The notes under the pieces are model-generated. The model had not been told where the DNA came from. It searched no databases and worked only from the letters and a program-made list of their open reading frames with translations. Positions 35,731 to 44,457 of a DNA stretch of 64,000 nucleotides are shown in pieces (positions within the stretch are counted from its first letter, which is position 1; each line of letters starts with the position of its first letter). Made by a program: the position numbers and the translations under genes. Origin of the DNA: Bacteroidia bacterium (GTDB lineage: Bacteria; Bacteroidota; Bacteroidia; Chitinophagales; Saprospiraceae); assembly GCA_030426765.1 (NCBI GenBank), contig JAUHXV010000002.1, forward strand, positions 1 through 64,000, written 5' to 3'.

Positions 35731-36690
35731 TTATTGTTGTATGAATACAGATACTGCACTCTCGCCGACAGTGCCTGCAAGACGTACCGTGTACGCACCC
35801 GGAGCAAGGTCAGGGGATAGTTCAAACAGATTCTGGCCAGACGCTCCTTTTTCATAGTGGATGAGCTCACCCTGCATGGTGTAGAGATAAATTGCGCTTA
35901 CCGGAAACGCATCGAATGAAATGGAAAGGTTGTTGATTACAGGGTTAGGAAAAATATGAACTTCTTTGTTATACGCGGATAGCTCTGCCATGCCGGTGGT
36001 GGATTCCAGGTTGATGTTATCGATATAGTAGTTGACACCGCCGGATAGTAATGGTTTGTCAAACTGTTGTATTTGTTGGACGTCATCGCCAACAAAACTT
36101 CCAAATGTAATGTATTGATACGCGGAGTCGGCAACAAACTCATAGGTGATTTTCTGCCACTCGTGCGTGTAAAGGGTTCCCGGATAGGTGTACTGCGGGG
36201 AAAAGTCAATGACCCATTCGTTTTCGGCATAGGGTTGGTAAAGTGGGATAGTGGAAAATGCCACACTAAATTGATCACATCCGTAGCCGCCATAATTGTA
36301 GGGTCCGGTACCATTTGTGACATAAAAGGTCAGCTGGTATCGCTGTCCTACAACTAAGGGTTCTTGCAGTTTCTGATCAATATACTCTCGGAAATTTGTA
36401 ACAGAGGAATCGGATTCATACAGAAACAAGCCCATAGCTGCATTTCCTTCGTAGGGCATCATAGTGGACACATAGTTGACAGGCAGGCCGGGATCTCCTA
36501 GGGCTTCAGTGTGGAAATAATCCGGCGAACCAAAACCGGAGCAGTTGCCCCAGTCATCCACGAGGTAATGCTGTCCGGCCCAGAAGGGAATCCAATAACT
36601 GCTTTCAAAACCTCCGTTCAGGATCAGGTTTTGTGCATTTCCTGTGCCAAGTGTTGAAAGCAGACAAAGGAATACTAAAAGTCGTTTCAT
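35731..36690 (-). CDS. Secreted protein with N-terminal CBM-like domain and T9SS sorting domain
   Basis: The 319-residue product has a signal peptide (to 'GTGNAQN'), then 'LILNGGFESSYWIPF', the opening of a carbohydrate-binding-like jelly-roll domain shared with the large repeat protein at the left end of the window, extending to about residue 230. The last 80 residues are a T9SS C-terminal domain ('VHIFPNPVINNLSISFD ... GAYTVRLAGTVGE'). It is therefore exported to the cell surface or medium. No catalytic motif is seen; a binding or structural role is likely. Confidence 0.85.
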   Translation of the reverse strand: MKRLLVFLCLLSTLGTGNAQNLILNGGFESSYWIPFWAGQHYLVDDWGNCSGFGSPDYFHTEALGDPGLPVNYVSTMMPYEGNAAMGLFLYESDSSVTNFREYIDQKLQEPLVVGQRYQLTFYVTNGTGPYNYGGYGCDQFSVAFSTIPLYQPYAENEWVIDFSPQYTYPGTLYTHEWQKITYEFVADSAYQYITFGSFVGDDVQQIQQFDKPLLSGGVNYYIDNINLESTTGMAELSAYNKEVHIFPNPVINNLSISFDAFPVSAIYLYTMQGELIHYEKGASGQNLFELSPDLAPGAYTVRLAGTVGESAVSVFIQQ

Positions 36691-36728
36691 GACGAAATGT
36701 TTTTATAATAGGAATCTGACCGAATGCA

Positions 36729-37463
36729 TCAGGCTCTGTTTGAAAAAGGAATGATCATCGGTACGCGTTTCTGATACAGTTCGTATTCTTTGCCGATGGT
36801 TTTGCGGAGATCTCTTTCTTCGAGGAATTTGACGGCAACCAGGATATACGCTGTTGTCATCACGGTAAAAATCAGATTTCCAAGTGTCATCATTGGGGTG
36901 GCCCAAAAGGCAATCAGGAAGCCGAGCATGATGGGATGGCGAACGATACCATAAAAGAGTCTCACCTGAAAATGTGGGCTCGGTGTTTTTCTGTTTTTCA
37001 GATTGTCAAAAATCTGCTTCAGTCCGAAAAGCTCGAAGTGGTTGATCATAAAGGTGGACAGAAAGACAATCAACCAACCGAGGGCAAAGATGCCTCGGAT
37101 GATCATGACAGCCGTTTCGTTTCCAACACTCCAAATGACATAGGGCATCGGTTGCCATTGCCAGAAGAGAAGCACCAGCGCCAGGCTGGAGAGTAGCACA
37201 TATGTGCTGCGCTCAATAGCCGGTGAGATAAATTTTGTGATCCACTTTTTAAATGCGGGGCGTGCCATGAGACTGTGCTGGATGGCAAAGACACTAAGTA
37301 ACAGCAGGTTGACAATAAATGCCGATATCAGCGTGTTTTCAGGGCCGGTATTGATGTCTTTTGGTACAATAAACTGTCCTACGAAGCCTACAGCGTATAG
37401 AAAAGCGCCCAGGAAAATAACATAGGCGAGAATGCCGTATGTGAATGCGAGAATTTTTTTCAT
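36729..37463 (-). CDS. mddA: Methanethiol S-methyltransferase-like membrane enzyme (MddA type)
   Basis: The ATG at 37463 gives a 244-residue protein of five or six membrane spans in the NnrU/ICMT superfamily. The C-terminal catalytic motif 'LFYGIVRHPIMLGFLIAFWA' with 'EERDLRKTIGKEYELYQKRV' matches the isoprenylcysteine methyltransferase-type SAM pocket, and the overall sequence looks like MddA, which methylates methanethiol to dimethylsulfide. It lies 67 bp behind a class I methyltransferase gene, which follows a DUF4395 gene. The symbol is given on resemblance; a related thiol or sulfide methyltransferase is the main alternative. Confidence 0.72.
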   Translation of the reverse strand: MKKILAFTYGILAYVIFLGAFLYAVGFVGQFIVPKDINTGPENTLISAFIVNLLLLSVFAIQHSLMARPAFKKWITKFISPAIERSTYVLLSSLALVLLFWQWQPMPYVIWSVGNETAVMIIRGIFALGWLIVFLSTFMINHFELFGLKQIFDNLKNRKTPSPHFQVRLFYGIVRHPIMLGFLIAFWATPMMTLGNLIFTVMTTAYILVAVKFLEERDLRKTIGKEYELYQKRVPMIIPFSNRA

Positions 37464-37530
37464 GATAATGAGGATTGTTGTGTTAGAAAATTTGGATTTA
37501 GGGCAATCAGATTGCCGAGACGTATATGAG

Positions 37531-38325
37531 TTAGTTTTTAATGGCAAGAATCGTCAGACTTTGAATGCCGTACTTTTCAGTAGCTCCTTTGGCGCTGGAA
37601 GAAAGAAACGTATATGGGTTTTCCAGCACTGATTTTATTTCAAATCCTGCATGACGGATGAAATCGGAATACTCATTTATTTCAGAGGCGCCACCGATAC
37701 AAGCGGCCCAAAGGTTGGCATCTGCAGTGATGCTGTCAGGAAGTTTTTCAGCGGACAGGATATCAGAAATGACCAGCTTTCCTCCGGGCTTAAGTACACG
37801 AGCAGCTTCTTTAAAGACGTTCTTTTTTCTGTCTGATAAGTTGATCACACCATTGCTGATGATGGTGTCGATGGTATTTGAGATAATCGGCAGACTTTCT
37901 ATTTCACCTTCAATGAAGTAGGTCTGATTGAAGGATCCTTTTTCTTTAAGCCTTCTGGCTTTTTCCAGCTGCGCATCCGTCATTTCGATACCAAACACTT
38001 CTCCTGTTTTACCGGCTTTCAGCGCAGCGATAAATGCATCCATACCGGATCCGCTCCCCAGGTCAAGGACGACATCCCCTTCCTGTATGTTTGCCATTGA
38101 AATCACGTTTCCTACACCCGCAAAAGATTCGACGGACTCAAACGGAACCTTGTCCAGTTCTTCTTTTTGATATCCAAGACGCTCAGCCAGATTTCTGCCT
38201 AATTCGAAATGGAATGTACCCCGAGGATCTCTGGCAACCTCCCGGTACATATGTTTCACATTGTTTCTGAGAAGCTCAGGATTTACTCCCGGAAAAGAAG
38301 TAGGGATTTCTGGTGTCGTGTACAT
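37531..38325 (-). CDS. Class I SAM methyltransferase (ArsM/UbiE-like)
   Basis: The 264-residue protein has the SAM motif 'VVLDLGSGSGMDAFIAAL', motif II 'VFGIEMTDAQLEKAR' and 'TIDTIISNGVINLSDRKKNV' plus 'ARVLKPGGKLVISDIL'. The block 'NGVINLS...K' and 'ACIGGASEINEY' is ArsM-like, but only one cysteine is visible near there and the other thiol ligands of arsenite methyltransferases are missing, so arsenite is doubtful. It sits between the DUF4395 gene and the MddA-like gene; a thiol, sulfide or other metalloid substrate would fit the company. This is inference. Confidence 0.75.
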   Translation of the reverse strand: MYTTPEIPTSFPGVNPELLRNNVKHMYREVARDPRGTFHFELGRNLAERLGYQKEELDKVPFESVESFAGVGNVISMANIQEGDVVLDLGSGSGMDAFIAALKAGKTGEVFGIEMTDAQLEKARRLKEKGSFNQTYFIEGEIESLPIISNTIDTIISNGVINLSDRKKNVFKEAARVLKPGGKLVISDILSAEKLPDSITADANLWAACIGGASEINEYSDFIRHAGFEIKSVLENPYTFLSSSAKGATEKYGIQSLTILAIKN

Positions 38326-38370
38326 GATGATTGGTTTTAAGAATTGAAAGTTTATTTGAATTAAGATGGG

Positions 38371-38868
38371 TTATTGGGTTAAGCCTTTTTTCTTGTCGAG
38401 AAAAAGTGCGTTGTAGATCACGGAGGGTATACAGAGATCTGTTGTGCTCACTGTGAATGCCACAGCCACAATGGAACCACCGGAGATATACCCCAGGGTA
38501 TTAAACCCCTGGTGGAACATATAAATGGTGGTCAGGATTCCGATCGTCGCGAGGGTGCAGGCAAACTTCAGTTGATCTGATCTTTTCGGAAGGCGCGGTT
38601 TGCCAAGGCGTCTGGCGAGCAGATAATTGTAGATATAATCAAATGGGTGATAGGGCAGAATAAAGCCGAGGGCGGCGATCACCATCATCCCGGACAAAAT
38701 GGGAATATTGGCCAGTCCAACTCCAATGCTGAGGATCGAAGTGCACAGAATAAAAGCAAAACGATTACCAAATGCGATCGCGGAGATTTGTTTGTCAGTC
38801 ATCAGAAAATATCCTTGTTGACGGACTCTGTGAATTCTGGTTGCGGATAGTTGTGTTTGTTTTTTCAT
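38371..38868 (-). CDS. DUF4395-family membrane protein
   Basis: The 165-residue protein has about four hydrophobic segments ('FAFILCTSILSIGVGLANIP', 'SGMMVIAALGFILPYHPFDY', 'FACTLATIGILTTIYMFHQG', 'SGGSIVAVAFTVSTTDLCIP'). 'HPFDYIYN' and 'DLCIPSVIYN' match the DUF4395 pattern. Function is unknown; it is the first gene of the three-gene methyltransferase cluster, 45 bp ahead of the class I enzyme. Confidence 0.72.
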   Translation of the reverse strand: MKKQTQLSATRIHRVRQQGYFLMTDKQISAIAFGNRFAFILCTSILSIGVGLANIPILSGMMVIAALGFILPYHPFDYIYNYLLARRLGKPRLPKRSDQLKFACTLATIGILTTIYMFHQGFNTLGYISGGSIVAVAFTVSTTDLCIPSVIYNALFLDKKKGLTQ

Positions 38869-38975
38869 CTGTCAATAGTGTTTGATGTTTTTGACAGGTC
38901 AAAGGTCCTGCGGATCACGTGCGCTGAAAACACCCTAATCCGTGATATTTGAAAATCATGGTTATGCGGGATTCA

Positions 38976-38995
38976 TCTCACACTATTGTGTGAGA
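38976..38995. promoter_or_regulatory. Perfect inverted repeat in the divergent DUF4395/kinase region
   Basis: TCTCACAC at 38976-38983 and GTGTGAGA at 38988-38995 form 8-bp arms around a 4-nt centre. The site lies between the divergent starts at 38868 and 39103, 107 bp from each. It looks like an operator for a dimeric regulator, though a hairpin leader is possible. Confidence 0.45.
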
Positions 38996-39102
38996 GAGTA
39001 AAATCACCTGTTTATGTGAAGCGGCTGGAAGGGGACGCGTTTATCTTTATATCTTTATGAAAACGAGCCATTTATAAAGGCACTCTGAATAACCCTGCGG
39101 TA

Positions 39103-40989
39103 ATGATGACCAGAAGGCTACTTCTTTTTCTCCTCTTGACGATATGTCCGATGCTGGCCTTTGGCTCACAGTCAAAGATTGACAGCCTTTCGCAAATACT
39201 GGAAAAGACAACGGATGATTCTACCCGGTGTGAGCTGTATATCGCTATTGCTTTATTGCAATATACCGGTGAGGAAGCGGTCAGTACGGGGCACAAAGCA
39301 CTGGATCTGGCCCGCGACATGCAAAATGAAATTCTGATCGGGAGGGCATACAATTGTCTCGCGTGGTGTTACAGCTTGCAATGGACAGATGTCAAAACAG
39401 CCTATCTGGATAGTGCGCTGGCGATTTTTACTAAACTCAATGATGCTGACGGTCTTGGGATGGTATATAACACACGTGCTATCCTTCTGCTTGACTATGG
39501 CTCTATGGAAGAGGCACTAGGCTCTTTAAAAAGTGCATACGAGTATTTTGGAGAAGCGGGCAATCAGCATCGTCAGGCTACAGTACTAAATAACTGGGCA
39601 GTCGTGCTGACCGATTTAAATCGATTGGAGGAGGCCATTCAGAAATACGATACGGCACTTATGTATCGATTGTCCGAAGACCCTCCGAATGCAGTTGAGT
39701 TGGGGAGGATTTACTTTGGTATGGGACGATGCGCGGCGATGCTTGGTCGCCCAAAGGAGGCATTAAACTATTACCTGGAATCCTATCGAAACCGAAAGCG
39801 CAGTGTGAGTAAAAGTGTGGCTGAGACCTTGATAGAGATTTCTGCTATGGTGTGTGATTGGGCGTTGGCCGGCAATGACACGACAGCACTGGTTAGGCAA
39901 ATGGCGCGATCGGGAATTCCCAACTCCATGGTGCCAATCCAAATGGCTATGGAAGTTCTGGAGGCTTCCGGCCCACATCAGTTTGGCTACAGCATCCTTG
40001 ATGTGCGCAGAAAAAAAGCACTGATCGATGGCGATTTCGAACAGGCGTATGCATTACTTGCTGAGCAGAAAAAGATGGATGAAGAAATCAAGCTGAGCGA
40101 TTCGAGTCTGGAAGCATTGGCGAATCTGAAGTCGCAGTATGCACAGGAACAACTCAAGATTCAACTGCTGGAAGAGGAGTTGGAGAACCGGAAGAATGAA
40201 ACACAGGTCAAGTTTCTGTTGATCTTTCTAGGTATTATGTTGCTCGTCCTGATCATCGGTCTGCTGGTATATCAAAATCGGTTGAAAGCAAAACATCTCG
40301 AACTGACTACCTTCAAGCAAGAGCAGCAGTTTATCGCCATGCGATCCATGCTGGAGGGACAGGAGAAGGAGAGAGCTCGCATTGCCAGAGACTTGCACGA
40401 TGGCTTGGGCAACTTATTGTCCACTGTGAAAGTGACGGTGGGAAACCTTGGGCTCAAAAGCAATGGGCAGTCGGGTACAGAGCTGTTTACTTCGGCCAAC
40501 AATCTGATTGATGAAGCATGCAGAGAAGTCAGGAAAATATCTCACGAGATGATGCCTCAGGCGTTAGAAAAACTTGGTTTGGTTAGAGCACTTGAAGACC
40601 TGGTGCAAACCGCTGATCAGGCGCATGGTTTTAATGCAGCCTTTAATGTCTATGGCCGTGAAAAATCGCTGGATGACGCTACCGAGATGATGCTCTTCAG
40701 GATTACACAGGAGTTGTTAAACAACATCATTAAATATGCGGAAGCTAAGGAAGTGAATGTGCAGCTCACCTATGGAGAGGATTGGCTTAATCTGACTGTG
40801 GAGGATGACGGTGTAGGATTTGATACGGAGAGTGTTCGTGCGAAAGAGGGTATGGGCCTTCGGAGCATCGCTTTCCGCGCTGCGCATATCGGTGGTCAGT
40901 ATGAAATAGAAAGTCGGCAGGGAAAAGGTACGATGGCCAATATCAGTGTGCCTTTGAAAACGAACCTAAAAGCAGCGGATCATGATTAG
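39103..40989 (+). CDS. TPR-containing sensor histidine kinase (HisKA_3)
   Basis: The 628-residue protein has a signal peptide, a periplasmic TPR region (about residues 25-340), one membrane span ('VKFLLIFLGIMLLVLIIGLLV') and a cytoplasmic kinase of the NarX/DesK type. The phosphoacceptor His is in 'ARIARDLHDGLGNLLSTVK', the N-box in 'ELLNNIIKYAEAKEVNV' and G-boxes in 'VEDDGVGFD' and 'GMGLRSIAFRA'. The stop overlaps the response regulator start by 8 nt, so the pair is co-translated. The signal sensed by the TPR part is unknown. Confidence 0.92.
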   Translation: MMTRRLLLFLLLTICPMLAFGSQSKIDSLSQILEKTTDDSTRCELYIAIALLQYTGEEAVSTGHKALDLARDMQNEILIGRAYNCLAWCYSLQWTDVKTAYLDSALAIFTKLNDADGLGMVYNTRAILLLDYGSMEEALGSLKSAYEYFGEAGNQHRQATVLNNWAVVLTDLNRLEEAIQKYDTALMYRLSEDPPNAVELGRIYFGMGRCAAMLGRPKEALNYYLESYRNRKRSVSKSVAETLIEISAMVCDWALAGNDTTALVRQMARSGIPNSMVPIQMAMEVLEASGPHQFGYSILDVRRKKALIDGDFEQAYALLAEQKKMDEEIKLSDSSLEALANLKSQYAQEQLKIQLLEEELENRKNETQVKFLLIFLGIMLLVLIIGLLVYQNRLKAKHLELTTFKQEQQFIAMRSMLEGQEKERARIARDLHDGLGNLLSTVKVTVGNLGLKSNGQSGTELFTSANNLIDEACREVRKISHEMMPQALEKLGLVRALEDLVQTADQAHGFNAAFNVYGREKSLDDATEMMLFRITQELLNNIIKYAEAKEVNVQLTYGEDWLNLTVEDDGVGFDTESVRAKEGMGLRSIAFRAAHIGGQYEIESRQGKGTMANISVPLKTNLKAADHD

Positions 40990-41623
40990 AGTTCTACTGG
41001 CAGATGATCATCTAATACTGCTTCAGGGCATTCGGGCTATACTGGAGAGCGATCCGGGGCTGGAAGTCGTAGGCACTGCCGGAAACGGACGTGAAGTGTT
41101 GGAGATACTGAAGACGGCACCGGCCGATGTGCTTTTGCTGGATCTCCAGATGCCGGAAATGGATGGACTGGAAACGATCACGCATGTGAAAAAAGAGTAC
41201 CCGGATGTAAAAATTTTGATGCTGACCACGAATGATGAGGGTAGCATTATTACCACCTTGTTTAAAAGCGGTGCTACAGGTTACCTCCTGAAAAATTCCT
41301 CCCAGGAAGTTTTGATACAGGGAATTAAAGATGCGTATGAAGGAAAAAAAGTGTTAAGTCCGCATTTGACCGCAAAAATGATTGAGAGCCTCAGTGAAAA
41401 ACCTAAAAGTTTGCCTGGACTAAAGCCAAGAATCACTCAGCGCGAACTGGATGTACTTCGGTTAATTGCCAGAGAGTTGACGACGCAACAAATCGCAGAT
41501 GAGTTGTTTGTCAGCACGAATACGGTGGCTACCCACAAACGCAACCTGTTTGTCAAAATGGATGTGACCAATTCGGTGGGGATGATTCGCAAGGCGATGG
41601 ACTGGGGGTTGTTGGATGATTGA
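40982..41623 (+). CDS. NarL/LuxR-family response regulator
   Basis: A 213-residue regulator with an N-terminal receiver (phosphoacceptor Asp54 in 'LLLDLQMPEMDG', acidic pair in 'LLADDH', Lys in 'GYLLKNSS') and a C-terminal LuxR-type helix-turn-helix ('TQRELDVLRLIARELTTQQI' to 'VATHKRN'). It is the partner of the overlapping TPR kinase. It ends 18 bp from the end of a second regulator transcribed in the opposite direction. Confidence 0.93.
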   Translation: MIRVLLADDHLILLQGIRAILESDPGLEVVGTAGNGREVLEILKTAPADVLLLDLQMPEMDGLETITHVKKEYPDVKILMLTTNDEGSIITTLFKSGATGYLLKNSSQEVLIQGIKDAYEGKKVLSPHLTAKMIESLSEKPKSLPGLKPRITQRELDVLRLIARELTTQQIADELFVSTNTVATHKRNLFVKMDVTNSVGMIRKAMDWGLLDD

Positions 41624-41641
41624 TGAACTGGACAATTTACC

Positions 41642-42277
41642 TCACAGCAGGCCTCGTTCTGAAGCGATCCGTATGAGTTCGGCTCCGTTGTGCACCCCAA
41701 ACTTTGATCGCAGATTTTTTCGGTGAGACTCGACAGTGTTAAAGCTGATAAATAAAGTATCAGCAATCGACTGAGTCGAGTGACCTTTCGCCATCAGTTT
41801 CAGAACCTCACTTTCGCGACGTGTGAGTCGCGGGATAAACGCTTTCCGTGCTGCTGCCTGCCCCTTCAGATTTTCCATCAGCAGTTGTGTCGCTTCAGGC
41901 CCAAGATATTGGCCTCCGGCGGCAACCGCACGGATGGCTGTGAGGACCTCCTTTTTCCCTGAGTTTTTTAATAGGAATCCGGAGGCACCGTTTTTCAACA
42001 TAAGCTGAATAAAACTGGCTTGCTCGAGCATGGTGAGCGCAATCACTCTGGTATCGGGATATAGTTCACGCACCTGTTTTGTAGTTTCTATTCCGTCCAT
42101 CACCGGCATATTGATGTCCATGAGAATGACATCTACCTGATTTGTTTTTAAGAAAGTCATCACCTCTTTGCCATTCATGGCGACGCCTGCACACGAAATA
42201 TCTTTAGCATCTTCCAGCAGGTTTTCCAGCCCCTCCAAAAGCACTTTGTGATCATCGGCCAGTAGTACGTGTATCAT
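41642..42277 (-). CDS. NarL/LuxR-family response regulator (second pair)
   Basis: With the ATG at 42277 the protein starts 'MIHVLLADDHKVLLEGLENL' and has 211 residues: a receiver with Asp54 in 'ILMDINMPVMDG' and a LuxR helix-turn-helix ('TRRESEVLKLMAKGHSTQSI' to 'VESHRKN'). The start lies 1 nt after the kinase stop, so translation is coupled. The frame is open further upstream to 42388, but that would overlap the kinase and add residues before the receiver. It is a paralogue of the regulator at 40982-41623. Confidence 0.93.
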   Translation of the reverse strand: MIHVLLADDHKVLLEGLENLLEDAKDISCAGVAMNGKEVMTFLKTNQVDVILMDINMPVMDGIETTKQVRELYPDTRVIALTMLEQASFIQLMLKNGASGFLLKNSGKKEVLTAIRAVAAGGQYLGPEATQLLMENLKGQAAARKAFIPRLTRRESEVLKLMAKGHSTQSIADTLFISFNTVESHRKNLRSKFGVHNGAELIRIASERGLL

Positions 42278-42278
42278 A

Positions 42279-44240
42279 TCAGAGCGTGATCTTTTTACTT
42301 GACGATGATATGTCAGCATTGTTGAGTGGCAGATCAATGGTGACAGTAGTTCCGGAGTCTGCAGATGAAGTATAATCCAGGCTTCCATTCAGAAACTCTA
42401 CCCTCGATTCGAGGCTTTGAATGCCTAGTCCGCGCTTGCCGGAGTTGTGGGGATCAAAACCTATTCCATCATCTTCAACCACCAGGGTGAGTATGTTATG
42501 GTGCTGCGAAAGCTGGATGATGATCGATGTCGCTTTGGCATGTTTTATGGCATTTTGAACCAGCTCCTGGATGATTCGATACAGCATGATTTCGCGCTCT
42601 TCATCGAGCCGATCGATGTCACTCAGGTTTTGAAAAGATATATCCACATCGGAACTGCTCTGGAGCAAATTAACCATATCTCCGATCGCCGCGTGCAGCC
42701 CCATCTTCATAAGTGCATGGGGCATCATGTTATGCGCTATGCGGCGAACATCCTCGCACGCCCTGTCGATAAGTTGAGATGTTTGGCGGGCCTCCCCGTT
42801 GAGATGGTGTGTGTCGACTTTTTCCATTAGTTTTTCAAACTGATGCTTTGCCGTTGACAATAGTCCGCCCAGTCCATCATGAAGATCAAAGGCAATTCTT
42901 TTCCTTTCTTCTTCCTGTCCTTTTACCATCCCTCTAAGCGCGGCGAGGTGGTGTTTTTGCTTCAGGGCTTCCATTTCCTGGTGCGCCAGCATTTTTTGTG
43001 CCTTTAATCGGGTACGCAACACTCTGATCACCAGAAAGACAGAAAGGAGTAAGAGCAGTCCGGTTACCGCCACAATGTTTCGTTCCCGAGTTTTCTGTTT
43101 TATGGCAAACTCCTGCTGTGCGATGGTTTCTTCTTTTTGCGCAGTTTCATATTGTAATTGAAGTTCGTCAAGCATTTTCGAATTTTCCTGGCTGGCGATG
43201 CTATCACGAAGCGTATAATATTTTTTTAAAAAGCGCATCGCTTCTTTATCGTTACCCAGGCTGGAGTAAGCCTCTGAAATATCTTTTAAAAAAGTAGTTC
43301 TGTATCCGGCCACATTAAAGTGAGCATTGAATTCCTGCCCAAGCTGCCAGGCTTCAATGGCTTCCTGATACTGACCTTCATCGTTGTAAACTTCGCCCAG
43401 CCTATAGTATGCATTGACCAGGGATTGCGTTGGCTTTTGTGTGGAAAGCAAGGCTATGGCGTGCTGGATATCTTTGATCTGCTCTTGTGGGTCATCCTTA
43501 GAATGATAGAAAATCGCCAGATGCGAATTGTCACCCATCAGCTTATCCGGATCCAAACTGCTTAGGTACTGATCAAGATACTTGGCATAGTCCTCTGCAT
43601 GTTCATTTTCGCTGGCCAGCGAGATCATATATTCATACATTATTGTTCTGGCGACAGGCTCATCAAACCCTTCCAGTGAGGAGAGCGCCATCTCACCATA
43701 GTGCACGGCCTTATCGTAGTCCCCTTTGACAGAGTAAAGCTGAGAGATTCCATTCAGAGGGGTCCAGACTCTGTGCATATACCCATGTTGCTGGTAGAGA
43801 TCCATGGAAGATTGAAAACAGAGCAGCGCAGAGTCGGGTTTGTCCAGATTGATATATGCAAGCCCCATCCGATCTAATGCAAACCCTTCTAATTCATGTT
43901 CTGAAATTTTATTTGCCTGGATGGCAGCGGCCTGAAAATGCGTAAGGGCTTCGCTCGAATACAAACGAAGCATATAATATTTACCCAACAGATAATTGGC
44001 CTGAAACTGGTATTGGGTCAGGTTGAAGGAATCGGCATATGTTAAAAGTGCATTGAGGAGAGGCAGACACTCGTCGTTAAACAACCCTGCCGCGATGGCT
44101 GTAGCTTCAAGTTTTTTGGCTTTGGAATCAGGATTTTCGACTTCGGCAGATACAGGATGAGCTATGCCCACCAGCCAAATAAGCAGCATTGGCCATACAT
44201 GAAGAAGCGGTGAAGTATAAAAATTAGGTTTCCGCATCAC
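42279..44240 (-). CDS. TPR-containing sensor histidine kinase (second pair)
   Basis: The 653-residue kinase has a signal peptide, TPR repeats over about 40-380, a membrane span ('RNIVAVTGLLLLLSVFLVIRV') and a HisKA_3 kinase: His in 'KRIAFDLHDGLGGLLSTAK', N-box 'ELVQNAIKHAKATSIIIQL', G-boxes 'VEDDGIGFDPHNSGKRGLGI'. It is arranged like the kinase at 39103-40989 but only distantly similar in the TPR part, so the two may sense different signals. Its upstream region is shared with the adhesin-like gene and holds palindromic sites. Confidence 0.92.
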   Translation of the reverse strand: MMRKPNFYTSPLLHVWPMLLIWLVGIAHPVSAEVENPDSKAKKLEATAIAAGLFNDECLPLLNALLTYADSFNLTQYQFQANYLLGKYYMLRLYSSEALTHFQAAAIQANKISEHELEGFALDRMGLAYINLDKPDSALLCFQSSMDLYQQHGYMHRVWTPLNGISQLYSVKGDYDKAVHYGEMALSSLEGFDEPVARTIMYEYMISLASENEHAEDYAKYLDQYLSSLDPDKLMGDNSHLAIFYHSKDDPQEQIKDIQHAIALLSTQKPTQSLVNAYYRLGEVYNDEGQYQEAIEAWQLGQEFNAHFNVAGYRTTFLKDISEAYSSLGNDKEAMRFLKKYYTLRDSIASQENSKMLDELQLQYETAQKEETIAQQEFAIKQKTRERNIVAVTGLLLLLSVFLVIRVLRTRLKAQKMLAHQEMEALKQKHHLAALRGMVKGQEEERKRIAFDLHDGLGGLLSTAKHQFEKLMEKVDTHHLNGEARQTSQLIDRACEDVRRIAHNMMPHALMKMGLHAAIGDMVNLLQSSSDVDISFQNLSDIDRLDEEREIMLYRIIQELVQNAIKHAKATSIIIQLSQHHNILTLVVEDDGIGFDPHNSGKRGLGIQSLESRVEFLNGSLDYTSSADSGTTVTIDLPLNNADISSSSKKITL

Positions 44241-44343
44241 ATCATCTAAGTTACGCTATTCAATTGTTGCATACCGCGGATATTGATCTTGAGCTGAGTT
44301 TTTTTAATGCTGTGCAAGGTGCTATATACCTTTTGGCTATACA

Positions 44344-44359
44344 TCACCGGACACGGTGA
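44344..44359. promoter_or_regulatory. Small inverted repeat TCACCG-N4-CGGTGA
   Basis: Perfect 6-bp arms around a 4-nt centre, 12 bp before the 22-nt palindrome in the same intergenic region. It could be a hairpin or a separate binding site. Confidence 0.35.
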
Positions 44360-44366
44360 AATGTGG

Positions 44367-44388
44367 ATATCCCTGAATTCAGGGATAT
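44367..44388. promoter_or_regulatory. Perfect 22-nt palindrome, probable operator
   Basis: ATATCCCTGAA at 44367-44377 is followed directly by its exact complement to 44388. The core has the form CCCT-N6-AGGG (44371-44384). A second site of the same geometry lies at 44397-44410. Both are between the divergent starts of the TPR kinase (44240) and the repeat adhesin (44458), a fitting place for a regulator controlling either gene. Confidence 0.6.
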
Positions 44389-44396
44389 TGGATTTT

Positions 44397-44410
44397 CCCT
44401 TTGAACAGGG
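44397..44410. promoter_or_regulatory. Second CCCT-N6-AGGG site
   Basis: This 14-nt site repeats the half-sites and 6-nt spacing of the palindrome 26 bp upstream, with a less symmetrical centre (TTGAAC). The 26-bp offset is about two and a half helical turns, so the two sites face roughly opposite sides of the DNA. Confidence 0.45.
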
Positions 44411-44457
44411 ATGTTCAGGTCTGATTGATAAGCGATTTTTGGAAAAACCATTTATCG

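Noticed and set aside
37531-38325. Calling the class I methyltransferase an arsenite methyltransferase (ArsM)
   Set aside because: Only one of the conserved arsenic-binding cysteines is visible, and no ars gene is nearby.
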